Shown here one piece after another: positions 28,162 to 38,000 of a DNA stretch of 64,000 nucleotides (position 1 is its first letter; each line of letters begins with the position of its first letter). The position numbers and the translations under genes were made by a program. Origin of the DNA: Aureicoccus marinus (GTDB lineage: Bacteria > Bacteroidota > Bacteroidia > Flavobacteriales > Flavobacteriaceae); assembly GCF_002954325.1 (NCBI RefSeq), contig NZ_MQVX01000001.1:139840-203839 (forward strand), read 5' to 3'. A model generated the notes under the pieces. That model worked only from the letters and a program-made list of their open reading frames with translations, was not told the origin of the DNA and searched no databases.

Positions 28162-29001
28162 ATGACCACGCTGCAATACAAATCGAAAGGAGAAGATGTC
28201 CACGTATTGGAAGAAATACTCGTAGCTCTTGGCTATGACGTCTTTGTCTCAAATTTTTTTGGCAGCGATACCGATGGCGCGGTTCGTGATTTTCAGCGCA
28301 AGAGCGGTTTGGTTGTCGATGGGATCGTAGGGCCGAAAACTTGGGCAGTCCTTATTGAAAAACACCAGGTCATTACCTACAACAACAAACTACTTGGGGA
28401 AGAAGACCTTATGGCATTCGCCCAGAAGTACGATTTGGAGTTGGCTGCGGTGAAGGCAGTGAATGAGGTCGAAAGCCGTGGTAAGGGATTCTTGCTGTCT
28501 GGTAAGCCTGTTATCCTTTTTGAAGGCCATATCTTCTGGAAAGAACTCATCAAAAGGGGGCTCAATCCAGCTCTTTTTGTCAAAGACGGAACCCGTGATA
28601 TTTTGTACAAACGCTGGACCCGGAAGCATTATGTTGGTGGAGAAGGCGAGTATGGTCGATTAGAACGGGCCATTGGAATAAGTACTTCCCAAGCCGTCGA
28701 AGAGGCGGCCTATAGTTCGGCTTCCTGGGGTGCTTTTCAAATCATGGGGTTTCACCATGAAAAATTGGGATTCCCGACAGTTCAGGCCTATGTTGAAAGG
28801 ATGAAGGAACACGAGCGAGAACACCTCGAGGCCTTTGGGCAGTTCATTCAACACACTGTTTCTCAAGGAGACACCCTCTTGCACTGGCTGCAGCAGAAGA
28901 ACTGGGCCAAATTTGCCAAAGGCTACAACGGTCCGGGATACCGCACCAACAAGTACCACACCCGCATGAAAAAGGCCTATCAGAAGTATGCTAGGGCCTA
29001 A
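28162..29001 (+). CDS. N-acetylmuramidase (DUF3380) with peptidoglycan-binding domain
   Basis: The ATG at 28162 (a TTG 6 bases upstream is possible) gives 279 residues. A PG_binding_1 domain covers about residues 5-68 (GYDVFVSNFFGSDTDGAV, then GLVVDGIVGPKTW). The muramidase domain (about 80-279) has VKAVNEVESRGKGFL with the catalytic Glu, ILFEGHIFW and YSSASWGAFQIMG. This is the layout of phage endolysins. No signal peptide is seen, so export would need cell lysis, a holin-like step or a secretion machine. It lies behind the patatin gene. Confidence 0.9.
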   Translation: MTTLQYKSKGEDVHVLEEILVALGYDVFVSNFFGSDTDGAVRDFQRKSGLVVDGIVGPKTWAVLIEKHQVITYNNKLLGEEDLMAFAQKYDLELAAVKAVNEVESRGKGFLLSGKPVILFEGHIFWKELIKRGLNPALFVKDGTRDILYKRWTRKHYVGGEGEYGRLERAIGISTSQAVEEAAYSSASWGAFQIMGFHHEKLGFPTVQAYVERMKEHEREHLEAFGQFIQHTVSQGDTLLHWLQQKNWAKFAKGYNGPGYRTNKYHTRMKKAYQKYARA

Positions 29002-29227
29002 AACGCCTAATTCACAAGACTTACTGAGAATTCAATTGCTCGAAAATTTCGGCTTCGGTGGAGCGCTTTTCGATCACAAAATCCAACTGCTTGCAGTAGC
29101 GCTGTTCCATTTTACTGATGGAATCGATGAAGACTTTGACGTTGACTTCGAAGCGGATTCAACCTATACCCAATACATTCCAGATTCTACTCTGGTCCTT
29201 ATAGAAACGTACGAACGATTGGAATGA
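28988..29227 (+). CDS. doubtful small acidic ORF
   Basis: A 79-residue frame starts 14 bases inside the end of the muramidase gene and has an acidic stretch (DGIDEDFDVDFEAD). The opposite strand carries a competing open frame with more gene-like codon choice (MEQRYCKQLDFVIEKR..., stop near 29032), so the real coding strand is not certain. No family is recognised for either. Confidence 0.25.
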   Translation: MLGPKTPNSQDLLRIQLLENFGFGGALFDHKIQLLAVALFHFTDGIDEDFDVDFEADSTYTQYIPDSTLVLIETYERLE

Positions 29228-29269
29228 GGGTGTTTCCGAAAGTTGTAAATTGAAAAGAAATGCACTCGA

Positions 29270-29707
29270 ATGACCATTATCCGGCTCTTTTCCTTGCTCT
29301 TTTTTTCCTTTTTTGCTTTTACACCTCTGATCGGGCAATCCGTTTATCAGCTCAAGAAACCAGAAACCCGGGATGACGGATGGCAAACGGCCTTTGTTGG
29401 GGACGTTATCCAGGATACAGTTCCCCTTTTCAAGGTCATGGAGCAATTAGCCCGAGGCGAGAGCCAGTTGCATAGTGTCTTGCTGTTGCAAAATAATACC
29501 CTGGTCTTTGAGGAGTATTACGGCAACTATAAGCTCGATTCAGGGAGAGGTCTTGGATTCAGGAAAACGACTCTATATGACCCCCAGGGATCTGGCCAAA
29601 ATTGGGCAACTTGTTTTGCAAGAAGGACAGTGGAGGGTGAACCATTGATTTCTGCCAGTTGGATTCGAGAGGCTACAAGTCCGAAGACAAAAATTAGAAA
29701 ACGCTAA
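29270..29707 (+). pseudogene. decayed serine hydrolase (beta-lactamase class C family)
   Basis: The remnant has a signal peptide (FSLLFFSFFAFTPLIGQ) and the family N-terminus (LHSVLLLQNNTLVFEEYYGNY). It then jumps to the late-family block LYMTPRDLAKIGQLVLQEGQW, which lies in another frame, and ISASWIREATSPKTKI. The middle, with the SxxK nucleophile and Tyr motif, is absent, and the C-terminus is cut. An extra one-base loss sits near 29634. The large internal deletion makes this a true pseudogene. Confidence 0.75.
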
Positions 29708-29824
29708 AAGTTTTTACCCGGAAGGGATACGCTAAGACAATGCTACATAACAAAGTCATCAGTCAAAAATTCGAGAAGGGGTAGGGTGATGGCCAAGCTT
29801 CCTGTTTACTAATAAACCGAAGTA

Positions 29825-30577
29825 ATGAAAATGCTCTATAGATTTCTTTTCTCCGCACTCTTTGTATTTGCCGCTTGTGAGACCGCCGAAATGCGGGAAA
29901 CACCTGGTGATGATCCCATCAATCCAGAACCCTCAGTGACGACTATTATGCCGTTGGGGGCGTCTAGAGTCGATGGTGCCAGACCCATTTACGAAAGCTA
30001 CCGCTTTGAACTATGGAAGGACTTAATTGATGGGGGCTGGTCTTTTGATTATATCGGTACACGGGACGATGAAGCAAATTATCCGGCTTATAACAGCCAG
30101 TCTTTTGATGTGGATCACGAAGGTCGTGGAGGGTGGACTTCGGGTCAAATTCGCCAAAACCTAAATGGCTGGTTGCAACAAGCTGGAAGTCCTGATATCG
30201 TACTATTTAGTTCACCAGGAGGCAATGATGCTTTGCAGAATTTACCTTATCAAGATGCCATGGAGAATATCAACGCCATCATTGATCTACTTCAGGCGAA
30301 TAATCCGGAGGTCATCATCATAATTGAACAGATGGCTCCTGGTCGTACCGACTTTATGAATGCCGAGTTAACGTCTTATTTTAACCAGCTTAGAGAGGAT
30401 ATTGCCGGCTTGGCAACCGCTCAAAGCACCTCTTCGTCGCCCATACTGATTGTGGATATGGCAACGGGTTTTACGGATAGCTTGTTGGCCGATGATGTCC
30501 ACTACAATGAGGCGGGAGCCATCTTTGTAGCAGACCGGTATTATGCTATCTTAGAGGAAATCCTTTCCCAGGATTAG
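29825..30577 (+). CDS. SGNH/GDSL hydrolase family lipoprotein
   Basis: A 250-residue protein with a lipoprotein signal (FVFAAC, Cys18). Block I is LGASRVDG (nucleophile Ser about 46), a Gly lies in GRGGWTSGQI, block III is GGND (about 132-135) and block V is LADDVHYN with the Asp-His pair (about 223-228). Family members are esterases or carbohydrate deacetylases; the surface location suggests polysaccharide processing. No partner gene is adjacent. Confidence 0.88.
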   Translation: MKMLYRFLFSALFVFAACETAEMRETPGDDPINPEPSVTTIMPLGASRVDGARPIYESYRFELWKDLIDGGWSFDYIGTRDDEANYPAYNSQSFDVDHEGRGGWTSGQIRQNLNGWLQQAGSPDIVLFSSPGGNDALQNLPYQDAMENINAIIDLLQANNPEVIIIIEQMAPGRTDFMNAELTSYFNQLREDIAGLATAQSTSSSPILIVDMATGFTDSLLADDVHYNEAGAIFVADRYYAILEEILSQD

Positions 30578-30770
30578 TTCTCAAGTTTAGTTTTCCGGCG
30601 GTACGGTAGGCGTTTTTGTTGTCGTACCAATCCGCTTTTAGACTTCCACCGCTCTGTGCCCATTTGATATAGAATTTATAGCCTTCATTGATAATGGACT
30701 TTCCCCATCTGGTAGATTTCCACTTCGCCCAAATTATTGGTCCAAACGATTTTTCTCCGGAGTTTAAGGA
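30578..30770 (-). pseudogene. relic of a LruC-domain protein C-terminus
   Basis: Read on the minus strand this stretch encodes IINEGYKFYIKWAQSGG and ADWYDNKNAYRTAGKL. These align with the end of the intact LruC protein encoded at 32026-34056 (NQAYNFFNDWASSGG, DWYKDNEGYRNASKL). The fragment has no start, and its frame runs past the expected end into the neighbouring gene. Confidence 0.6.
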
Positions 30771-31120
30771 AACTCCCGGTTTGCGGAATGCACACCATTT
30801 TGTCGTTTATTGATCGTCAGTTTTATCTGAAATAGGGTACTGAATTCTATTCCGCTGGGCACCTGAAATTCTTCGATGGAAGAAGCATTTAACCAGTGTA
30901 TGGTCTGTTCTTATTCGGGTTCGGCTAAGTTATCTTTTACATGCAGTACGAAAAGAAACAAATTTTTGCAAACGGTCTCGGGGACAAGGCTCTTTGTGCA
31001 AAAGAAGGTGTTTTCTTAAAAATGAACACTTCTTGAATATCGATTTACTATTTATTCGATGACTGACCTCCGAATGTTGTGAAGCCTGTAAATTAATGGG
31101 TATTCAGCTGTTTAAATTTT
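30771..31120. other. gene-free stretch, probably decayed sequence
   Basis: About 350 bases without an intact gene. A minus-strand frame of some 45 codons (TIHWLNASSIEEFQVPSG, about 30770-30910) looks protein-like but has no start and no family I recognise. The rest is AT-rich with nothing identifiable. Confidence 0.4.
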
Positions 31121-31900
31121 TTAATATTTGGTGTTCTTGAGAGTGAAACCAAAGGTTAAGAACCGATCTTTCCGCTGCTGTCCTTCAATAACGAGACTTT
31201 CGAAGGTGCGCAAATAGTTTACCTTCAAATTGAGAAATGTCCAGACTGGAAACTCCAACCCAAAATCTGCACGCCAGCGAAAATTCCTTTTCTGCGAGAG
31301 AGAAGGTTGAAAGAAACTCTCGTGGGTCAAGATCATTTTCTTTTTAAAAATAGGATATCGACCGTTCAGCCAGACCGTACCCCTGAAGGTATTAATCGCC
31401 GAGTTCCCGTCAAATTCGTCTCGGTTAAAATCTTTACGCTTGTAATCTGTGTGCTCGTACTCGGCAGTGAGCGACATCTTCAGCCAGCGCTCTTCACCCT
31501 GAATGACTTGGTAGGTAGCTCCGGCGCCTAGTAGGTAGCGCAAATTAATTTCTCGACGGAAGTTGGTGCTGACAAATCCAAGGAGCTGAGGATAGATTCG
31601 TCTCTCCGGATTAAAGTACAGGAAGTTCAGACTCAAGATGTCTTCATCTGCTTTGGCTTTCCCAAATTCCTGGTAGACATAGGAGTTTTGCGTTTTAAAG
31701 ACAGCCTTCTTCCAAGTTTTAAACTCCAGATCTGATTTCGCTCTGAAAATCAGGGTTTCAACATTTCCACTTTGCCAAAAGCCCGTAAGAGAAAGGTTCG
31801 CCTTAACCTTGGTAGAATCTTTTACTGAAGCAGAGGTTCTGGCCTCCTGCGCCTGAAGAAGGAGGGGGAAAAGAATCAGAATAAACAGATAGTTCTTCAT
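31121..31900 (-). CDS. DUF481 family outer-membrane protein
   Basis: A 259-residue protein with a signal peptide (MKNYLFILILFPLLLQAQ). The barrel-like sequence starts with ANLSLTGFWQSGNVETLIF, the family hallmark (SGN motif), continues in alternating strands and ends FLTFGFTLKNTKY. DUF481 (YdiY) proteins are outer-membrane barrels of unknown function, often stress-induced. It lies downstream of the LruC gene but behind a terminator. Confidence 0.88.
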   Translation of the reverse strand: MKNYLFILILFPLLLQAQEARTSASVKDSTKVKANLSLTGFWQSGNVETLIFRAKSDLEFKTWKKAVFKTQNSYVYQEFGKAKADEDILSLNFLYFNPERRIYPQLLGFVSTNFRREINLRYLLGAGATYQVIQGEERWLKMSLTAEYEHTDYKRKDFNRDEFDGNSAINTFRGTVWLNGRYPIFKKKMILTHESFFQPSLSQKRNFRWRADFGLEFPVWTFLNLKVNYLRTFESLVIEGQQRKDRFLTFGFTLKNTKY

Positions 31901-31976
31901 CGTACTTCTGGTTTGCTTCTAAAATCGGGGCGAAAATAGAGACAAGGACTTTATCAGCAAATAGTCAGAGTATAAA

Positions 31977-32003
31977 AAAAGCCCTTCTTTTAAAAGGGCT
32001 TTT
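31977..32003 (-). terminator. intrinsic terminator of the LruC gene
   Basis: AAAAGCCCTT and AAGGGCTTTT form a strong hairpin with A and T runs on both sides, between the LruC stop (32026) and the DUF481 start (31900). Its symmetry allows termination on either strand. Confidence 0.75.
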
Positions 32004-32025
32004 AACTAATTCATGAATAGGATGT

Positions 32026-34056
32026 TTATTGAAGTTTGCTTGCGTTTCGGTAACCTTCATTGTCTTTGTACCAATCCACGTAAATGGTACCTCCTGAACT
32101 TGCCCAATCGTTAAAGAAATTATAGGCTTGGTTCACTGGGATTCTCTCCTTTGGAACTTTAAAGTCGTGGGCGATATTAATGGCCCAGGGTAATCTTCCG
32201 TCCGTTTCATAGTTCCCATCGGTATCTTGATTTACTCCCTCAGTGGTGGCTACATTAGCACCCAAACTCGTTCTTAGGCGATTGGGTAAGTGAATCTCTC
32301 TGCTTCTTTCGTTGTTTACAATCAGGAAGGCGTTATGTGGTGCGATTCCCAATTGAGCTGTGCTAAGTGGAACTGTGAATTCAATGGATACTGTTTTCTG
32401 ACGTCCGACCATCTTTCCGTTATTGTCAAACAGAATGACCACTGCGCGATCTTGATCGTTTTCGACTCCATTGGCGCCCACACTAATGTAACCTTCGACC
32501 AACTCGGTACCCGTTACGGAAGCGACTTGGTAGGGTGCAATACTTTCGAATTCTATTCCAAAGGCGTTGTTAAGCCCCGCACCATCTGAAGTAACCTCAA
32601 AATGAATGTCGACTTGTACTACTTCGTTTTGCGCATTTAGAATGGCTACAAAACGGTAATTAACAGCGGTATCGTTAAAATCGTAATCTCCTTGGAAAGG
32701 CCACAGGTCCTCGAAGGCAACTGTTCCCCAACCGTATTTACTCGGGGTAAAGGTTTCGAAGGCTTTATCCGCTTCATTCGGATAAGCATCTTGGCTATCG
32801 GATACGCCGTCGCCATCAGAATCAGGGTCTTCCACTTCGACGGTTACCGTGTAAGTAGTTAGATCATTTATAGTTCTTTCAAAGTTGACTCCAGACGTTG
32901 CATTAGGTCCATATATGTATTCCCATCCTCCAGTTTGTGTATCCATGATAATTAGATCCGAACTGGAACTATTATTCGCTAGCCAAAGTTCGTTGTTGGA
33001 ATCAAAGGTCATGGAAGTTGGGCTAAAAGGAAGGTTGTCTGCACTGATTCGTACCGCGTTATATCCATTTCCGGCAGCATCCAACCGGTAAAGTCCTCCA
33101 AAGCTGGCCAAAAACATGGTTTCATCTTCTGCGAAAGCCAAATCACCCCCTTGGGTAACATTCAAATTGCTAATGTCCCAGGAAGAAAGTACTGTTGCTG
33201 TGGTTGGATCTATCGTGTATAGTTTTGCCTGGGTAGAAAAGTAAAGCAAACCGTCGTTATCGTTATAAGCCAATCGAGGTCCTCCCATTCCAACATTCGC
33301 AATAGTCGTCCAAGAATCATTAATCATATCATAGCGCATGAGTGGATAGTTACGGTTTTTACCGATGGAGTACAGGTATAAGTTGGCATGGTCAATAGCA
33401 GCTGTCCAGCTGCCTTGGGGCATAGCGGCTTTCTCCGTCAGATCTCCGTTTAGTGGATCGACCGTAAAGAGCTGCCCTGATCCATTAACACAATACAGTG
33501 TATCAAAATCAATTGACTTATTGGAGGCTTTAAAATTTTCGACTTGAGCTTTTCTGGATGAACCAGTAGACATGTGTACATAGAGTGCATTACCGCCTTG
33601 AATGTCAACGATATTACCGCTAAAAATCCCATTTTCATTGCGATGTACATATATTTTTTTGTAGTAGTTGGCCAAGGGAACCGTATGCTCTATCTGACCA
33701 TTTACTGGTTTTCCTGTAAAAAGGACTTGGTTGTAGTCATCTGTTTCAAAAACAATATCCGTTCCTGTTTCCCCATTATCGTAGGTGACGTCAACTTCTC
33801 TTTCGTTAATCCGGAGATCGTTGTAGGCGTAAATGGTGTAAGTTGCGCTGGGAGACAAATCTTGAACACTAATGGTTACTTCTCTTGAGGTCGAAAAATC
33901 AAAGCCTTCCGGAACGACCAAATTCATCATGTTGTTTTCTTCCGCTACGATAGGTTCTTCTTCAATTAGCTCGTCTAGGCTCTTTGGAGTACAGGAGAAA
34001 ATGAAGAGTATCGCACTGAGAGCAATCGTTTTGAGGATTAAGTTTGACTTTTTCAT
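32026..34056 (-). CDS. LruC domain-containing lipoprotein
   Basis: A 676-residue protein with a lipoprotein signal (ILFIFSC, Cys22). The N-terminal part is beta-sandwich-like; the middle (about residues 185-385) has propeller-like repeats around LYCVNGSGQLFTVDPL and LYTIDPTTATVL. A calcium-binding thrombospondin-3-like loop DSDGDGVSDSQDAYP (about 407-422) follows. The LruC/DUF4842 domain fills the rest, with AFEDLWPFQGDYDFNDTAV and the end NWYKD-like DWYKDNEGYRNASKL. These are surface proteins of unknown role. A partial second copy lies at 30.6 kb. Confidence 0.9.
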   Translation of the reverse strand: MKKSNLILKTIALSAILFIFSCTPKSLDELIEEEPIVAEENNMMNLVVPEGFDFSTSREVTISVQDLSPSATYTIYAYNDLRINEREVDVTYDNGETGTDIVFETDDYNQVLFTGKPVNGQIEHTVPLANYYKKIYVHRNENGIFSGNIVDIQGGNALYVHMSTGSSRKAQVENFKASNKSIDFDTLYCVNGSGQLFTVDPLNGDLTEKAAMPQGSWTAAIDHANLYLYSIGKNRNYPLMRYDMINDSWTTIANVGMGGPRLAYNDNDGLLYFSTQAKLYTIDPTTATVLSSWDISNLNVTQGGDLAFAEDETMFLASFGGLYRLDAAGNGYNAVRISADNLPFSPTSMTFDSNNELWLANNSSSSDLIIMDTQTGGWEYIYGPNATSGVNFERTINDLTTYTVTVEVEDPDSDGDGVSDSQDAYPNEADKAFETFTPSKYGWGTVAFEDLWPFQGDYDFNDTAVNYRFVAILNAQNEVVQVDIHFEVTSDGAGLNNAFGIEFESIAPYQVASVTGTELVEGYISVGANGVENDQDRAVVILFDNNGKMVGRQKTVSIEFTVPLSTAQLGIAPHNAFLIVNNERSREIHLPNRLRTSLGANVATTEGVNQDTDGNYETDGRLPWAINIAHDFKVPKERIPVNQAYNFFNDWASSGGTIYVDWYKDNEGYRNASKLQ

Positions 34057-34322
34057 CTTTCTTAGGTTTACTCTAATATGCCAATTCTTTCCTTACTAAA
34101 AGATCGCAAATATCTCTATAGCCGAATTGAAAAGTCGGATGGTGGATAGCTGTCGATGAATTGAAAATGGAACACTAGCTATTTTGAAGCCTTTTGAGCT
34201 TTTATCGGGTCTAATCTTCGACAACCAATTGGCGAAGGAGTAGCCGAGAAAGGGTGTTTCGGCGACTTTATTTAACTTCACTCCTGTGATTGCGGAAGGT
34301 GAGAAAAGGCTATTGTTAAGTA

Positions 34323-34976
34323 ATGAAGGAAAAAGAAGAAAATCACTTTTGGATTTTCCGTCCCGCATTGTACAAAGATTGGGTTAAAGAGCAACGTTCA
34401 ACCAGAATACCTGCCCTTGAGCTTTGGATTCGAATCTTTTTGGCTCCACTGATTTGCTTGGCAGGAGGGTACTATATAAATGGGTTTTTATATCCCTTAC
34501 TATTTGCCTTTTCGATTAGTCTTTCTAACATTCAAAAGGAGTTAGAAAAATTCAATTTTCTGTTCTTTGTTCCCAACCTTATTCTTTCTTTTGCGGTCTT
34601 TTGGATGGGGGTTTTAATGTGGGTTCTGTTCGGGAATTTTCTGAAACTAGTACTTGGGGTAAACATGGATGGCGCTTTTTGGTTTACCGGTATAATCGTT
34701 TTTGTTTTCACTCCAATACTCTTATTTCGATTGTACGCCTTGTTTTTTAATTATCATATGAAATCGACCAGTAACCTACTGAGAATAGCTCTTTGTTTAA
34801 TCTTGATTAATTCTTCTTTTTTCGCATCTGACTATCTTAAAACAGATTTTTTTGAACTGTGGATAAGTGATGATCAAACCAATTTCCCTTACTTCGTCTG
34901 GCTGGTCTCCTGTTGTTTGACCCTACAACTCCTTATTTATTCTAGGCATATACGACCAGACTCTACCTCCAAATAA
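34323..34976 (+). CDS. multi-pass membrane protein of unknown function
   Basis: A 217-residue protein with about five membrane helices (for example LAPLICLAGGYYINGFLY, LILSFAVFWMGVLMWVLF and IIVFVFTPILLFRLYALFF). No family is recognised. Base composition is more AT-rich than the neighbouring ABC genes, in line with the accessory character of 29-35 kb. Confidence 0.65.
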   Translation: MKEKEENHFWIFRPALYKDWVKEQRSTRIPALELWIRIFLAPLICLAGGYYINGFLYPLLFAFSISLSNIQKELEKFNFLFFVPNLILSFAVFWMGVLMWVLFGNFLKLVLGVNMDGAFWFTGIIVFVFTPILLFRLYALFFNYHMKSTSNLLRIALCLILINSSFFASDYLKTDFFELWISDDQTNFPYFVWLVSCCLTLQLLIYSRHIRPDSTSK

Positions 34977-34979
34977 GAA

Positions 34980-35006
34980 ACCCCGTAAGCGGACAGCCTG
35001 CGGGGT
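34980..35006. terminator. bidirectional terminator between convergent genes
   Basis: ACCCCG (34980-34985) pairs with CGGGGT (35001-35006), extended by AGC/GCC-type pairs, with A and T runs outside. It lies between the membrane-protein stop (34976) and the M1-fusion stop (35030). Confidence 0.65.
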
Positions 35007-35029
35007 CATTTTCATCCTCTTATTTTACT

Positions 35030-38000
35030 TTATTCTTGTTCTTCCAAATCGACCAAGTTGTCCTCCGGAATTCGATCGATCATCTTGTTATAGGGATCGA
35101 TTCCTGCTTTCAGGGGCTGCTTGTCTACCGTAAAAGTGAAGGTGGAGGCTCCTGGTTTTATCCATACCTTTTCGAGCAGGAGCGGGTTCTTGGTGGACAT
35201 CCCCTTGGTGTTCACGGTGTCCTGAGCAAAAATCCCAATATCCAGGAGGTTTTCCTGGGTAGGGGAGTCAAGCAGTTTACCTAGACCATCATAGTGGTTC
35301 TTTTCACTTTGTACTTTCAAAGTCACCTCGTACTTACCGTTGTCCAGTTTTCGGTAGGTGGCTTCTTCTGTTTTGTTGGAGTAGAGGGTAATCTTCTCAA
35401 AGCTGTCTTTGAGGTAGTACTGCAAGCTATCCGGTGTGGCTTTCTTCATATAATCGTACCACTCGTGGGTCGTTGTAAACGGAGCCTCAGGTCTGAATTG
35501 AGCCTCTTTCATATAAGCTCCAAACTGTTCATTGAGTTGGTCTTCTCCGATGAGGTCTTGTAATGCATACAAGATCAAACCTCCCTTGCGGTACCATACG
35601 TAGGACTGGGTATCGTTGTCGAGGAGGGTCTTCTCGAACTTACTCTCATTGGCACGTCCACCGAGGTAGCGATCCAATTCTTCTCGAAGGAATTTCTGCA
35701 TGGCATCGACGCCATACTCCTTTTTCATCACCATCAGAGAAGAGTATTCCGCCATGGATTCAGAAATCTGGTTGGCTCCTCTAGTAGCAGAAGGGGTAAT
35801 CTGATGTCCCCACCACTGGTGTGCGACCTCGTGAGAGGTTACGGTGAATAAATAATCCAAATCGTTCGGATCACTGAAGTCTCCTACCCAGCCAAAGCTT
35901 TCTGCATAGGGAACGGTGTTGGGGAAAGACTGAGCGAAAGTAGAGTACCTGGGGAATTCCAAAATTCGCATCTGCTTGTATTGGTAAGGAGAATAGTTTT
36001 CGGAAAAGTAATCCAATGACTTTTTGACCCCATCGACAAAGCGATCCAGGTTGTATTTGTGTCCAGGGTGGTGGTAGATTTCAATATTGACTTCTTCCCC
36101 ATTGGATCCGTTCCAAACATCCCGATGCACGTCGTAGCGAGCCGAAGAGATATTGAAGAAGAAATCCAATTCTCCTGTCATTTTATACTGGTAGTACTTA
36201 CGGCCGTTCTCTTCCCATTCCTTCTGAAGAAGCCCCGGCAGGATGGCAATCTGATCGGGAGCAGTACTTACTGTACCTTCAAAGGTGATGTAGTCGCCGT
36301 CATCGCTAAAGAGCAGGTTCGACAACCCCCATTTATCATTTTGATCAGGCAGGGTATAATCCTTCTTGGGCAGGCCGTATTTTTTACGGTCCTTATCGCT
36401 ACTTAGTTCTCCTTGGCTACTGTAGCCCATAGACGGGAAGACTCCGTTATTCATAAAGGTCCCGTTATCGACGATAGAAGAGCCCGAACCTTCATTCGGA
36501 AAGCCCTTGTAAAAGGCATTAAAAGCCAAAACCATTTCGATGGTATCTCCGGGTTGAAGCGGTTGCTCGAAATTGTAGATCTGGTAGCCAAAGTCTTTGT
36601 ATTCCTTGTCCAGAGCAGGTTCTTTTCCTTCGATGGTAAACTCAGTCACCTCCTTTTTCAAAAGACCTTCTCCGCCCCAATTTAGGTGAAGGTTTTTGAT
36701 GGGGTTATCGGTCTTGTTGGTCATCGTAAACACCCCTTTTAATGTGGCTGACCGCTCTTCAGGCATCAGATCGGCAAAGAGCTTGACATTGGTTACTTTG
36801 GGTTGATCGATTTTGTCATACTGACTCAATTGCTTTTCGTACTCGGCCTGGGCTTCAGTACCCTCATCCGAAGTGCGGTATTTGTTGATGTTTACTGTGC
36901 TGTCGTAGATGGTATACCCTGATATTCCAAACCAAACCAGGGCCACCAGAATACCGGCCGTTGCCATGGGTTTGAGACGTTTTCTGGCCACCTGAAAACG
37001 AGCCTTTCTGCCGGAATCTGTCCCTCGTTTCCAGAAAAGGAAACCGATTAAAGTGAGGACCACACCCAGGGCTATCCAGTAGGATCGGAACCATAACAAG
37101 GCGCTGGTGAAATGACCAAAGCCATTCATGTCCGAAATGGTATAGCTTGGGCTGTAGCTGTAGAGGAACATATTGTTATCGATGTCTCCCAGCGCATTCA
37201 ATCCGAAAATGAACACCCAAATCGCAATGGCCACTACGTGTCCGAGGAATTTACGGGTGATGATGGAATGCACGCAAAAAGCAAGCATGACATAGCACAC
37301 GTATTTCGGAAACTCGAACAGATAGAGATCGTAGAAGTACTTCCCAAACTCAAAGTTGGTATAGCCTTTCAGTACTTGGTTCAGGACTCCACTAAAGAGA
37401 ACCATGTTCACGAGGAAGAAACAAAGTACCACGAGGGCCAGGAATTTGGCCCCATAGACTACGCCATTCGGGATCGGCAGCGTCCCAAAAATCTGGTTGT
37501 AGTTGACGGTGCGCTCCCGGTGCATGACTTCCCCGGTCATAAAGACGATGAGAACGAAAACCAGAATGATGTAGGTAAAGTCTTTGACTTCCAGCATATA
37601 ATAGGTCATCGGCAGGGAGGGGGTTCCATAGATAGGAGCTCCAAACCAACCGTCAAAGAACAAGAAGGCCACCGCAGCGACAAGGATGGCTTTAAAGAAG
37701 TTATCCGAAAGGATGTTCTTGAATTCTACCCGAGTCAGCTTGAATAAGGTCTTCAAGTTGAAGCCTGTGGTAAAGACCTGTGCCACGCGGGGCAGGGGAG
37801 TCTTTAAGGCCGCGGTATTGATGGCGTTGCTTTCGGACCCTTTTTTCTTGCGACCCAATTTCTTGCGCAAAAAGCGTTGGAAATCAAAACGGAAAACCGT
37901 GTACAGCATAATGAGAATCCCGGCACCCAACCACAGCAAGCGGTTGTAGAGCAATTGACCCTCAAAAGGAATCATCAGGGTATTCTGCTCTTCCGGAGTC

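Noticed and set aside
34096..34368. Minus-strand frame of 90 codons upstream of the LruC gene
   Set aside because: It is open only because the stretch is AT-rich, has no family pattern and overlaps the start of a better-supported gene.
37112..37747. Long plus-strand open frame (211 codons) inside the ABC/M1 fusion gene
   Set aside because: It is antisense to a well-conserved domain, is rich in His, Lys and Asp without fold pattern, and is a codon-bias shadow of the real gene.
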